Below, in pieces: positions 11,014-50,795 of a DNA stretch of 64,000 nt. Position numbers and translations under genes: made by a program. The DNA lies in NCBI GenBank assembly GCA_009760855.2, contig WPIO01000104.1, forward strand, positions 199,501 to 263,500. Direction: 5' to 3'. The DNA comes from Cristatella mucedo. Lineage: Eukaryota > Bryozoa > Phylactolaemata > Cristatellidae. The number at the start of each line of letters is the position of its first letter. Position 1 is the stretch's first letter. Below the pieces are notes generated by a model. The model was given only the letters and a program-made list of their open reading frames with translations. It was not told the DNA's origin and made no database searches.

Positions 11014-11066
11014 CTCTCTCTCTCTTTCTCTCTCTCTCTTTTTCTCTCTCTCTCTCTCTCTCTCTT
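10903..11066. repeat. CT/GA microsatellite
   Basis: About 160 bp of imperfect (CT)n with CTTT interruptions. The open frames through it are low-complexity artefacts. Confidence 0.95.
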
Positions 11067-12049
11067 TGCCATCCTTTCGCTCTTTGTCTAATCGAGTACA
11101 GTAGTCGGTACACATCCTGACCGCTCTTTGTCCAGCTAAAGCTCAAATTAGAACCTGAGTGGATCTTGCTGTCAGACTGACACCTCGCTCCGCTCCCGGT
11201 TAACTGATGTATCCCCTACCCAATTCAACTTGGCTAGTCCACACGCTACGGGTTGCTCTAGCTGCCCTAGTCAGATCCCCTAAGGCAAGAACTGAGAGCT
11301 GCCGCTGTGGAATTTTAATGACTCACTCCAAGGAACATTTAAAACCGGGTGAACCCATCGGAGGACGAGACAAGTGCAGCCAGAAAAGGAGAAAGACTTC
11401 TCCAAGAACTTCGCTGAGGGCCGTTGGTGGGGGATTCGTGGGGGAGAGTCATGGGATGTTGGGACGTACGGTGGAAGAGCTGCAACTTGCTTAGGATTTG
11501 AAGTTTAGAAAACCGACCAACGGCACCGTCGGGTCGAACGTATGACAGTCGGCCAAAATTAAGTGTCAAGAGAATGCACTGACCAGATTATGCTTATAAT
11601 GGCGCTGGCTGTTTCTAGCAAATACGATGCCCCGTCGCCTGTGGTGCTGTGTGGTGCTGTGTGGTGCTGTGCAGGCGCTAAGGACTATCTCCCATCCGGA
11701 GCTCGGAGCTCGGAGCTCGGGGATGAGATGCTCGAGCCGAGGCTAGAGTTCATGAATGCCGTGTAGGCACTAGCTAGCCCACTAACCCTCTCAAATCTCT
11801 GCCCCAACCGTAGAGTACCAAGATTACGGGTGCCTGCTACTTCGAGAAGGTTGCCGATCCACCGTCTCCAATCGCCGGCAGACAGGCCCGCCATTGCAGG
11901 ATAGCAGGTGAAAAAAATGTGGTCTGGCATTTATGTAAGCTCTGCAGTTGACTGATCCCAGCAGCTGGGCCGAAACAACCTCTATGTGATAGAGAAAAGT
12001 AAGAAAGCAGTGTTTGGGTAGCCTAGAACGATGGGTGCTGGCACTCTGG
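11067..12049. other. Unassigned intergenic sequence
   Basis: Contains a triple 10-bp repeat (GTGGTGCTGT) at about 11641-11670 and a GGAGCTC triplicate near 11698-11718. No recognisable coding sequence. Confidence 0.5.
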
Positions 12050-12440
12050 TACATCTGTCTTTCTAAGCAGCCGGCAACTGTTGAGCGATTTAGCACTGGG
12101 AAAGTGGCTCATGCCTGATGGTGCAGCAGGCAAGCAGCGTGTGCATGTACGTGAAACATCCGCTGGGGCATCATCAACGTATGCTGCTGCCACCTGTCAA
12201 GCCTGCACCTGTCGTTTCATAACAGACACCGGCACGGCAGTGCAAACCAATGCATGCACAGAAAGTAAAGTGCTGCCTTGTAGTGCACGGGACAGAGAGG
12301 CCGGGATCCCTCTGCACTGGCTGCCATCTATGGTGTATATATTGGACTAGGCCGCCACATTTAGTGAATGTAGTGCTCGGTTTCTGGCGACAGGGTCCTT
12401 GTCGCTCGGTTGCTGTACCCATCCTGACGACACAGTGGGC
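12050..12440. repeat. Unclassified dispersed repeat, copy 1
   Basis: Parallels 16890-17265: GCTGCTGCCACCTGTCAAGC versus CTGCTGCCAGCTGTCGGGC, AATGCATGCACAGAAAGTAA versus ACGCATGCATGGAATGTAAG, and TGCTGTACCCATCCTGACGA versus CGCTACCCAGCCCGACGAT. Class unknown. Confidence 0.5.
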
Positions 12441-12527
12441 CAGAGGCTGTCGCATTTGGTGGCTCAGCCGAGGGATCCAGAGCGATCTCTCCCCCTTGGA
12501 CCTGCAGTGAGCTTGAGGGGATGCGGT

Positions 12528-13500
12528 AACGAATACAACTAACTTCCTAGCTATGGGCAAGCCCATTGTTACTCGCAAATTGGAAAGGCTGACGCTCAAA
12601 ATTGGCTCTGCTAGCATATCTCCAGTTGAATCAGCTCAAAATCTAGGTGTAATATTCCAAAGCGACCTCTCGTTAGACGACCATATCAGCTCCACAGTCA
12701 AATCTGCCTATTTTCAGCTTCATAACATTGCTAAAATTCGGGCTGATTTAGATAAGGATACCACGTCCAAGTTGGTCCATAAATTCGTGACATCCCGTCT
12801 CGACTTCTGCAACTCACTGCTTACTGGCCTACCGGCATGTGCGATCAGGCGATTGCAGCTGGTGCAACACTCAAAAGCTAGGCTTGTATGTCGTGAGCCT
12901 CGAAGTTGCCACAGTACACCACTTCTCGCCGATCTACACTAGCTACCAGTCAAGCGACGGATCGGCCACAAGGTTTGGTCGCTCACTTGTGGGCCACTTC
13001 ATTATTTGGCTCCAAACTACCTCTCAGATCTACTCCCCAGCAGGCCAAGCATCGTACCACCCGCTTTTCGGAATCCGACAGTCTGCCAATACCTCGTATA
13101 AACGTCAAATCCTTTGAAGACACTGCATTTAGTTCGTATGCCCCCGTAGCCTGGAACTTCCTCCCGACTTGCGTCAGAACATCCCCTGACTTGACCACAT
13201 TTAAAAAGAACTTAAAAGCACACTATTTTAGGACAGCATTTAGTGGGTCCCTGTGAGTCATCCTTCATGTGTTTATGGGTGCTGACACTGTGCTGCTGCC
13301 ACTAACCACATTTGCATGCTGACCCTATGCATCTCACCCCTAACCATGTTATTTATTTTTGTTTGTTTATCAAGCATGATATTCCTCACCATTCAATTGC
13401 ATTCTCCTTTGCTGCAAATGTAAAGCGCCTAGAGTCAGATTGAGCTCTCTGGGGCGCTTTATCAAGTGCTTTATTATTATTATTATTATTATTATTATTC
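12528..13500 (+). pseudogene. LINE family 1, C-terminal domain and complete 3' end
   Basis: Open for 129 codons (12553-12942: ISPVESAQNLGVIFQSDLSL, TSRLDFCNSLLTGLP, LQLVQHSKARLVCRE), then frame changes, then the 3' UTR, GCGCCTAGAGTCAGATTGAG and an (ATT)n tail at 13472-13498. Confidence 0.87.
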
Positions 13501-15607
13501 TTAAGAATAGTATACGCCAACACTGGTTTCAAGTACTAGGTGTAAGAGAGGAATTGTATGGCACTTGACTCGCGAGGTGACTCTTCACTTCCTCTTCAAG
13601 AGGAAGTGATGATGGCCGAGATGCAATTGGGACGAAAAGAGTGGCAGGAGCAACGGGGAAAGTAAAATGAACGAGAGAAAAATGGCAAAGAGAACGCAAG
13701 AATCCGGAGCAGCTGCAGCGGGAGACGGAGAAGCGATGGAAGGGATTCGAGCAAGAGCATTCGCGTCGGAGCCACTAGTGCAACTATCGAACGGAGCAGT
13801 GAAAATTAGAGAGGCCATCCAAGCAACGGCGGCAACGGAATCGGCTCGGAACGGACGTCGGAGGCAGCTGCTCGGCGAGTACTTAATATAGATTCGCCTT
13901 CTTCTTGATATATATGTACCGATCGTCCAAAGACAGCGAGCAGGCTGTAATACGGTGCACAGAGTAAGCCGAGCACACAGACCAACATACGGCTCAGCAG
14001 CTCAGTAGCCAGGAATCAACACAGCACGAGGACTAGGAGGCATGCATACTGCATCTAGGGGGGGGGGCAGTTGGAGGAAGATCTCTTGATGCAAAGTGGA
14101 GGCTAGCGCACGGTACTTACCACACGGGATAGATAGTAGTGCCTAAGTGGCCTCTCGAAAGAACGCTGGAACGAGACAGGTGAGCGCTTGAGCGAGGTCG
14201 GGCTTAGCCGCAAGCTACATATTATTCAAGTTTCACGAGTCCGGCGACCCCAAGCCTGAACCCGCGAGGCTAAGGCTGCTAGAGGCGAGAGCTCGGAGCA
14301 GATCATGGATTAGCGGGCTATTTGATTGATGTGACGGACTGCTGCTACAATCCTGTTGGCGCTGCTGCATTGCGACCAGGAGGCTAACGCACTCCGTTCC
14401 CAGGGCCAAAAATCTTATAAGGTAGCCGAAGATAGAACCCTGTATTTAAACTGACTTTCCACACGGTGGCGATTTCACAAAGCTCAGCAGAAACTGACCG
14501 CACGATTTTTCAAAGGGTTGCCAAACCATCAGGCTGGTCATCGGCCGAAGGCAGCGAGGATATTGAGGACAGGCATATCACACTGGACACATACTGGACA
14601 CAGGAGACCGGCTCTGACATGGACAACTGACCAGTTGTTTGCTGTTCGACAAGGAGGGAGGGATGGATGGGAGAGTACAGCGATTAAGGTGGCCCTAGTA
14701 CGACCAGCTGCCGTCCTCCTAAGTATTTGCCTTCCTAAGCAGCCACCTGCTGTTGAGAGCGGCTCAGAGTTCAGAGGAGAATGGTTCGCAGCGGCTGCTG
14801 GCTCAGAAGGTCAGCAGCGAATTCAAGCCCGACGGATGCCGCATCCGTCGGGCCCATATATCTAGGCAAACTTTCGCCGGCTGCTGAGTGGTTTCGGCCC
14901 AGACAGCGCTCGGCTCTTCGCAACAACGCAGGCGTGTAACCGGAGGTGGGGCAGGGGCGGGACGGGGCGGGTCAAATGCCCGGTTGCCCCTTCTGGCTCC
15001 AACGCGACATTCAAGCAATAATGTATTGTCGTGGCAATAGCTACTTTGAATTCGTTTTGCTCAATATAATCAATATCAATACCATCATAATATCATTTTA
15101 AAATACTATAGCTACCGACTCGTAGGTGAGTAGCAATGCGTGCGGGTATGCCGATAGTAGATGGAGCAGGCCAGCTATGAAGAGCGTCCATAATTTAACT
15201 TTATAAGTCCATATTCAAAACGTAGATAAATCCATTAGCAAGGGATGGTCTTATGCAATCAGTATGGGCCGCGAAGTACACCAACGACTCCGTAACCTTG
15301 AGATTGAGTTAGATCTAACGCCGATGCCAACTCCGGAAGCGAAACCGATAGCCTTTTGCAAAGCGTCGGTTTTTCTTTGGCTTTGGCTACATAGATGATC
15401 GCGTAATCGGCTTCCTAGCCGCTACAACTCGGGAACCGCGAACAATGAATAGCTAGTGTAATTATTCTAATTTGTGCCACTCTACACAGATCTCGATAGT
15501 ACAATCGTCATATTATTGGAGCAAAATCTTTTTCCGGGCTCTGCGTTTAGGCTGATAGCGAAACGTATCAAGTCATTTTTTCCACGGTTGCATGCACAAT
15601 TAGTAAT
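13501..15607. other. Unassigned intergenic sequence
   Basis: Mixed composition with poly-G near 14058-14066. Short open frames show no family signature. A phrase near 14730 (CCTAAGCAGCCACCTGCTGTT) resembles one near 12064, hinting at more old repeat. Confidence 0.5.
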
Positions 15608-16285
15608 AATTACAATAATGCACTTGATAAAAGGCCCTCACAGAACTCAATCTTTTTCTTGGTGCTTCATATTTGCTGCTAAGGAAACACGATCGAATGC
15701 TGAGTGGTATCATGCTTGATAAACTATATGAATAACATGGTTAGGGGCTACATGCACAGGGTCAGCATGCAAGTGTGGTTATTCGCAGCACGCAGCAGTG
15801 TCAGCACGAATAAGCACATAAATGATAAATCACAGTGACCAACTAACTAAATGCTGTCATAAATAGTTGCGTTTTTAATTTCTTCTTAAATGTGGTCAAG
15901 TCAGGGGATTCAGTGACGCAAGTCGGGAGTGAGTTCCAGGCTTAGCGAGCGTACGAACTAGATGCATGATCTCCAAAGGATTTGAACTTTGTCCGAGGTA
16001 TAGGTAAACAGTCAGATTCCGAAAAGCTGGCAATACTACGCGTAGCCTGGTGGGGCAGCAGATCTGATAGGTAGGCTGGAGATAAATAATGAAGGGACCT
16101 AAAAGTGAGCGACTAAACCTTGAAGTCCATGCGTTGCTTGACTGGTAGCGAATGCAGGTCGGCGAGAAGTGGTGTGATGTGGCAACTGCGGCGCTCACAA
16201 CAGGCAAGATTAGCTGCAGAGTTTGGCACCAGATGTAAGCGTCGAATTGCAATTGCCGGACGCGAAAGCGCTTGAAGGACAATTG
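15608..16285 (-). pseudogene. LINE family 1, 3' half, degenerate
   Basis: Tail AATAATGCACTTGATAAAAG, then the 3' UTR and C-terminal block (IRYQSSNAWTSRFSRSLLGP in a shifted frame). Several indels. Confidence 0.8.
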
Positions 16286-16889
16286 ACATATTAGAAGCAC
16301 GTTCTGAACTGAGCAGATTTATTTTCGGTGTGGCTTTAATAGTTGTAAAGCCCAGGCCAGCTTTGTGCAGTATGCGGCTCTTTAGTCCGGTATTTCTCGG
16401 TAGTCTCGGTAGTTCCGGCAGTTGCCAGCATTTCCTGTGCTTTGCCGGTGCTAGACGGCTCTGGAAACATTTTGCAGCAGCATTGCTTCTTCGGCACTTT
16501 TCCGCGTTGGCGTATTATTTTCTTTCTCGCAGTAACGTCAAAGCCCATAGATATAGCAAAGTTTCCCTTTACTTTTTTCATTTCCGACAATATTCGTAAA
16601 CACCAGCACGGTTGAGGTGTTGCGCTTTCACTAACGCAAATCTAGTGTGAAACCGACAGTCGACCGTCGCCGACTGAGAAATGAGAGGGGCGGGGATCGC
16701 CGGCGTTTTTTCCGGTAGTGACGTGGCCAACCTAGCGGCTCTAGCCTCAGCTCATCGCGATTGCCTGTTAGTACCAGTTGGCCGGACACTTGCAACCGAC
16801 CGGAAATCCGTATCTCCATCAGTGAGTCTGTGAGGGAACACGACTCTTGCAGCCTGCGAGCACTGGTTAGAGACCCTATGAGGTCTTCG

Positions 16890-17265
16890 AGACCGCCTAC
16901 ACATCCGCAAGCTCACGAGCCGTGGGAGGGCGGACGATGACTCGGCAGTCCTGCCCAAATCCACGCATTGGCCTCGTCTGTGGGGACATCCATCTACCGC
17001 AAACTGCTGCCAGCTGTCGGGCGGGTTTGGAACGAACAATGGTCCGACTGTGCGAAAAACAACGCATGCATGGAATGTAAGGGTTGCCGGAGGAGCGAAA
17101 TGGGAGAGAGGTAGGCCGCTGGTTCCCTCGACGCCGGCAGCCGTCTAGATAATGCAGACTGGGCATGGCCGGCGTGGTTTGGAGAATAAAGTGTTTGGCT
17201 GTTGGAGCCAGCAGCAGGCTTGCTGCTGCTCGGTCACGCTACCCAGCCCGACGATGAATCAAGGA
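16890..17265. repeat. Unclassified dispersed repeat, copy 2
   Basis: See the copy at 12050-12440; the shared blocks are in the same order. The intervening 16290-16890 holds no recognised feature. Confidence 0.45.
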
Positions 17266-17635
17266 TTAATTAAGCTAAAGTAAATACAGGAAAAAATAGC
17301 AGCCATCAACGCAAAATCACTTCTAATTTAAGAACCAAACAATTCTGTATACAATTACCAAAGTAAGCAGGACCCAGAGACAGACCGGTTGAGTAAGTTA
17401 TGTGAATGCTGGCGAGTTTGGGACTTGGCGGCTCGCCTAGGAAGAGATTTAGTTCTCTTACGGTGCTGAGAAAGTTGAAAACTGCTCCTATCGCTTTCTC
17501 AGGCATGCCGACCAGCTTTTGCGCTACATTTCTTTAGGCAGTCGAAGCGCTCCACAGTTAAAGCAGTGTAAGCAGCCATGACGCGACGGCTTTAATAACT
17601 ACAGTAAACTGTGCTCATTGATTCTATCTGGTTAG

Positions 17636-17873
17636 ATCGGTGGGAATGGTGGGAATGGTGGGAATGGTGGGAATGCTGGGAATGGTGGGAATGGTGAGAA
17701 TGCTGGGAATGGTGGGAATGCTGGGAATGATAGGGATGCTGGGAATGCTGGAAATGCTGGGAATGGCTGGGAATGGTGGAAATGCTGAGAATGGTGGGAA
17801 TGCTGGGAAGGATGGAGATGCAAGGAATGGTGGGAGTGCTGGGGATGCTGGGAATAGTGGGGATGTTTGGAGC
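17636..17873. repeat. 9-bp minisatellite (GGGAATGGT/GGGAATGCT)
   Basis: About 26 units with a T/C alternation at one position (GGTGGGAATG versus GCTGGGAATG). The repeat length is a multiple of three, so frames stay open on both strands; that is not evidence of a protein. Confidence 0.93.
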
Positions 17874-17957
17874 TCCACACTAACTATTCCAAGCGTTAGG
17901 GACCGACTAGATTGCCCTGCCTCAGCAAGGTCTTGGCAAAAGACTTTTTAATACGAC

Positions 17958-18158
17958 GCAGGACCTCAACTGCTCTCCTGACTCTGCTATGCTTCCCACT
18001 TTCTCTTTGTTGCGTTAGACGAAGTCTGTTGGCTACCGAATGCGTACCGAAAGCCGCTTAGGTTGTGAGTGTGCTATACAAAACTCTCCTGCGTAGCACC
18101 CACATGGTATTTATGACTTTGTGGAGTTACAGACGGAGATACATTACATTACATAGGA
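17958..18158 (+). mobile_element. LINE family 2, 3' end fragment
   Basis: CTCTCCTGACTCTGCTATGC, GAAGTCTGTTGGCTACCGAA, CACCCACATGGTATTTATGA, then ACATTACATTACATA. Inserted inside the older duplicated segment: flanking sequence rejoins when it is removed. Confidence 0.82.
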
Positions 18159-18715
18159 GCCTTCAAGAAATATGCTGCAGTAAATGGAATTATCGTAGAC
18201 GATCGTAAGCTCTTCTTGCACCAGCCACGTAAAGCCTTGTACTAATAAAATATAGCGGCACCACATTTTACACAGTGCCCTAAGATTAGCACCTCTTTTT
18301 TAAGCGCTTGAAATTGGCTGAAAATTAAGCGTTTTAATTGGTTAGTCATTAAATCAATAGTCTCATTTCTGGAGGCAATCACATCAAGGATAATTCACTC
18401 CCACAGAAAAGGCTGTATAGAACAGGCAAGCATTTAGCTTCATTTTGAATACCACCAATCCAGATACGTTTTCCGGAGCATGCGAAGGGAGAATCTTGGC
18501 GGCTACGGGCATATAAATGAGTAGTCAGTTCCAATTCTCGAGAAGTGTTGAAATGTGTGATTTTTGAAGGTCGCGACGGAAACGCCTAACGGCAAAGTGT
18601 AGCTTCAACCGTTAGAGTCTTATTGTACAGGCAGGAAGCCCAAAAGTAGCAAGTTGCAAGCCTCTAGTCAGTAAGTCATGCATGCATGGATGCCACCTCG
18701 GCTGTATTATAATTT

Positions 18716-18793
18716 GGACCACCTCGGCTGCCTGATGCCTTATTCGATCGGATATACAGTAGCGGATATTTGCAAACAGTAGAGAGCATATTA

Positions 18794-18831
<38 letters not shown>

Positions 18832-19295
18832 ACTCTTCTTTACCTGCCACATTTAGGTGAACACCACTGGTGTAGCCAGGGGTAAAGGGCTAATGGCCCT
18901 CGCCCACATCAGCCAGCTACTATTTCCACCACCTATTATAATCACTCTGACCGTCACCAACAACGAAAAATGTCTTGATTCCGCTCGATGAGCAACTGCC
19001 TTGTTTCCGTCGAGTAAACACTAATTTCCTTGTTGAGCTGTAGTCTTTCAATAACTGCGGGTATAGCCATGCCTACGGGAAAATGTTGAGGGTCTTGCCC
19101 CTACGTGTATTGTTGCAGGTATTTCGGCCTTGATGAAAATCCTAGCTCCACCAATGATAATTGCGCACATTAAAACCTGCTCTTTTGGAAAGTATTTGGC
19201 TCATGGGATATTCGGAGGTCTTAAATGGGCGTCACGTGGCTAGTAGTCGACAGCGTTACGGCTCTAATGTTTCCATTCAAAATCTCGTTTGTACT
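18716..19295. other. Unassigned, with a short (CT)n
   Basis: (CT)n at about 18800-18828; otherwise nothing recognised. Confidence 0.5.
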
Positions 19296-19303
19296 GTCTA
19301 GAG

Positions 19304-19490
19304 CAACGGTTCGTAACCTATGGGTCGCGAACCCTTTGGGGTTCGAACGACCGTTTCACGGTTGCCGCCTTAGACCATGGGAAGGCACGCATATCCACGT
19401 TTCGTACACAATATTTGGATACTTGGGGTCGCCACAACATTAGGAACTGTATTTATAGAGTCACCTCATTAGGAAGGTTGAGAACCACTG
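19304..19490. mobile_element. hAT-type MITE, 187 bp
   Basis: Imperfect terminal inverted repeats: left CAACGGTTCGTAACC, right (reverse complement) CAGTGGTTCTCAACC. The interior has TGGGTCGCGAACCCTTTGGG. Flanks GTCTAGAG (19296-19303) and CTCTAAAG (19491-19498) agree at 6 of 8 bases, fitting the 8-bp target duplication of hAT elements. Too short to encode a transposase. Confidence 0.82.
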
Positions 19491-19498
19491 CTCTAAAG

Positions 19499-20700
19499 TA
19501 TTCCATAGTGTTAACCTTGGAATGGGCATATCGACCTTGGCCCTTACCTTTGCTCTTTAGTATGTACGATGGCACTCTAAGCGTTTTCTTTGTTAGCCTG
19601 TTGGCATAGCGTTCAGTGGTAAATATGAAAATGGTTAGAGCTCATTTTCATTGTCTAGCGAGTTCCCAGCGCACGAATAGCTATGTAGCAGAGCTTTCCG
19701 GAAGTTATGTGCTCAACAAACCTACTGGCGGTTGAGTGATTTGATCTGGCTGAAGTGAATCGGTCACGCTTTCATCGTGAAATGTTCACTCTTGACTGAG
19801 TCCCATCACACTAACATCCACCGTTCTCAGTATCCGTTGGACGGTAAACTGAATCGCTGATTCGTCTCTAGACTTAAAGAAAGCTAGCCACCGATTCAGC
19901 TACTGGCCTTAGGAAGAGAATCGGATACTTGAAAATTATTATGCATCATCTAAATGAAAAAACAAATTAATTTGAAATTAAATAATTAAATAAAAAAAAT
20001 AATTTTTATTTACCTACATAAATAGTTCAATAATGATTTAATCTATTTTCATAAATAATTTTTAAAACTAATTGTGCATTCAAAGGTAATTATTATCAGG
20101 TATTTAAAAACTATCGGGCACGATGAATCTTGGTATTTGTAGCTGCAATCTGTCCGCTGCTATTCAACAATAGCTGCTGACTCGTCCATTCGTCTGCTCC
20201 TGCCGTTATTCGCTGGCGAATTCCAATAGTTTCTAGGATACTCAAAGTCCTAAGCTACTCACTACTGTCATCTTAAAATGGCCTATCAACAGTTAGTGTG
20301 GCCCGTAATTTGAGGACGATGCTAAATAAACCTCCAGTTTACAGTAGACGCCAAGTTTTCGGCGAGCTACCCCGGATACTCGGTGCATAGGCAGCTGCAG
20401 CAAATGCTACATGCTCAGTCAGTTCCTGCAGCTGACAGCGACTTCCATGCCACTGCTGGATATCTTAGGGATTTATTGTCGCCTCACTAAATTCCAGCTC
20501 TAGGCTTTGAAGCTGAGATTTCAGATGCTATGCTAAATAATTTTGGAACGAAATCTGTTAAAAAATCTTATGGGAACTTGTGTATAGGCAGTAAGATAGA
20601 GCCATTTGTGAAGGATGCGTTGGGCGTCTTTATTAAGACGAACTGTCTACAGTTGCCACCTTTGAAAAAAAAAACTTAAGCATTCAAAGACCAGTTATAC
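19499..20700. other. Unassigned region downstream of CYP4
   Basis: Includes a very AT-rich stretch at about 19940-20095. AATAAA on the minus strand at 20634-20629 is a candidate CYP4 poly(A) signal, about 670 nt past the stop codon. Confidence 0.4.
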
Positions 20701-20703
20701 GTC

Positions 20704-20950
20704 AGCAGTGCACATACAAAGTATACGTCAGCTGTGCTTATGCGAAGTAAGGGCAAGCTGTGCTGATACGAAATGTGAATCAGCCGTACCTGCACCAAAT
20801 ATGAATTAGCAGAGTCTAGACTGACTATATATTAGCAATGCCGTTTCTTAGTATGCTTCCGCAGTGTCCACACGAAGTATTAATTAGCAGTGCCTACTTT
20901 AATATGTGCATAAGCAGTAAATACACGAAGCTTGCATTAGCCACGCCCGG
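20704..20950. repeat. 26-bp minisatellite, about 10 degenerate copies
   Basis: Units start with AGC(A/T)GTG-type sequence at 20704, 20730, 20756, 20782, 20808, 20834, 20860, 20886, 20913 and 20939. Spacing is 26 bp in all but one interval (27), despite heavy divergence. A typical unit resembles AGCAGTGCCTACACGAAGTA plus 6 bases. Lies 360-600 bp past the CYP4 stop, perhaps in the 3' UTR. Confidence 0.85.
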
Positions 20951-21305
20951 GAGAGGCAACCATGAGTAGTATCATGAGTCTGCAGAGGCAAATTGCTGTC
21001 GCTAAATGCAGACACCGGCTTGAGTAAAGAATATTTTAGCGGCAGTAACCAACCAACGTCAAAAGCCTACACGAACCCGCAGCAATTTCTATTCTTCGGT
21101 GTGGAGCCTTAGATAGCAGATTATATCGGACAGCAGCCTATTCCAGGTGCCGTAGCCCCGCCGATGTACGGTCATCTGTAACCAAGTTAGGGTTACGATT
21201 TGCAGTTCCTCGAGGGTGCTGGAATCATTACGACAACCTTGGCTCGCTGTGCGACGGATGGATTTTTCGCTGTGGCAAATAACGACGGCGACCTATCAGG
21301 ATTGA

Positions 21306-49478
<28,173 letters not shown>

Positions 49479-49975
49479 TGTCAATGCACGCCGTGATGTC
49501 CTATCGTGGACAACAAGTGCAATGTCTCCTGTCAGGCCTCACTGCCTTCCTATGAAATAAGAAGCTAGGAGTGAAAAACTAAATGAATAATGGCGCCTGA
49601 CAACAAAGTAGGTGAATTCGCTGCTGCTATTAGTTTCACAACCGGATGTACTGATGTGGGAAGCATACGCGAATAACCTGAATGCGAAGCAACCCTTTCG
49701 TTCTCAATAAGGTCACGTCCAGGCAGCACATACGGAAGTGAACAATGTGCCAGGAGACCTTGGATGCGTTTCAACAAGTCTCCGTTTTTGTATTTGTATC
49801 AATCAGATTGGAACGAATAGTGGTAGACCGGTTATAATCTCCTTTCAACATATCACTAAAAAAGTAAGCTCCAGGCTAAATTTAGCGGTAACCATTTTAC
49901 AGAGTAATCACTGCTTTAAGTGCATAGCCATCCTATGATGTTTTGTTATCTAGCAAGAGAATCTCTGCTAGTTCT
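49479..49975. promoter_or_regulatory. 5' flank / 5' UTR of CYP4
   Basis: First ~70 bases conserved with the paralogue's flank (5817-5890). An in-frame stop lies about 80 nt upstream of the ATG. No TATA box or initiator could be assigned reliably. Confidence 0.45.
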
Positions 49976-49979
49976 GCTT

Positions 49980-50795
49980 TGCTCCGGGTTCCTCGGCAGC
50001 GATTGACATGACTGACCACAAAGCCTTCTTTGACATCAATTTCTCGCATGTGGGTCACTGTTACCGCTCTGGAATCACCTTATCTAAAAGGGGAGACTTC
50101 ATATTCGATATATCAATATCCACCCCCTATCTGGTAAGTGCTTAAAATATGAAGTACCCAAGGGATTGGTCCTTGATCACCCTGATTCGTTAAGGCATTA
50201 ATTTGTTCGCAGATGACTTCTATCGATACATTATCGATGTCTCGACCGCGCTCGCTGCCCTCAGGCACTCAAAACTCTTCTACCTCCGTCCTAGTGCGTA
50301 CAGCCGACTGGACGCTTGCATGCTAGCTGTCAGCCACAAATTGAACGACGGCAACCAGATGGTTATTGGCAAGCCTGAATTATCTCACATTTTGGAAAGC
50401 CTCACACTCAAGATTGGCACAGCCAGCTTATCGAACGTATTCCATGCACATAAAAGTATGCATGCATAATTGGCTCAGCATGTCGCTGAGCGCGTACAAG
50501 CAAACTTCAAAAGTAGCCGGTTACTAAATGGCCACGTCCATTCTACAATCAAATCTGCCTACGCTCAGTGCCCAACAATATAAAATTGTACACGCTCCTA
50601 TAAAAGCAAGCACAGACAAGCTAGTGACAGAATTCTGTATATTTCGCGCATCGACTACAATATCTCTCGCTTCCTGACAGTCCGCTGAAATGCTTGAAGT
50701 TACTGCGAACCTATGCTGCTAGGCTGGCCTGTCGCGAATGTCACAACTGCCATATAGCACAACTTATCTTCGACCTCCCCACGGTCCCAATCAAG
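49980..50795 (+). pseudogene. LINE family 1-related, very degenerate
   Basis: Fragments in LINE order: DHKAFFDINFSH, FADDFYRYIIDVS (the decayed YADD region), QMVIGKPELSHILESLTLKI, GTASL, then CARRLACREC-like sequence. Abuts the minus-strand copy at 50796. Confidence 0.72.

Larger units (their letters stand above)
17437..18715. repeat. Duplicated degenerate LINE-like segment, copy 1 (with insertions)
   Basis: Matches 22825-23740: GGAAGAGATTTAGTTCTCTT, TTTCTTTAGGCAGTCGAAGC, CTTGGCAAAAGACTTT, ACACAGTGCCCTAAGATTAG and CAGGCAGGAAGCCCAAAAGT recur in order. This copy also holds a 9-bp minisatellite and a LINE family 2 tail absent from the other. Confidence 0.75.

Noticed and set aside
10820-11146. 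Arg-Glu-Lys-rich proteins, three overlapping frames
   Set aside because: Translation of a CT/GA microsatellite.
17624-17951. Met-Gly-Met-Val-Gly or Pro-Ser-Ile-Pro repeat proteins
   Set aside because: 9-bp minisatellite; frame openness is automatic.
19940-20095. AT-rich stretch as a replication origin or matrix attachment region
   Set aside because: Composition alone is not evidence.
20704-20950. CRISPR array (26-bp periodic repeat)
   Set aside because: No constant repeat alternating with unique spacers; a degenerate tandem repeat in an animal genome.
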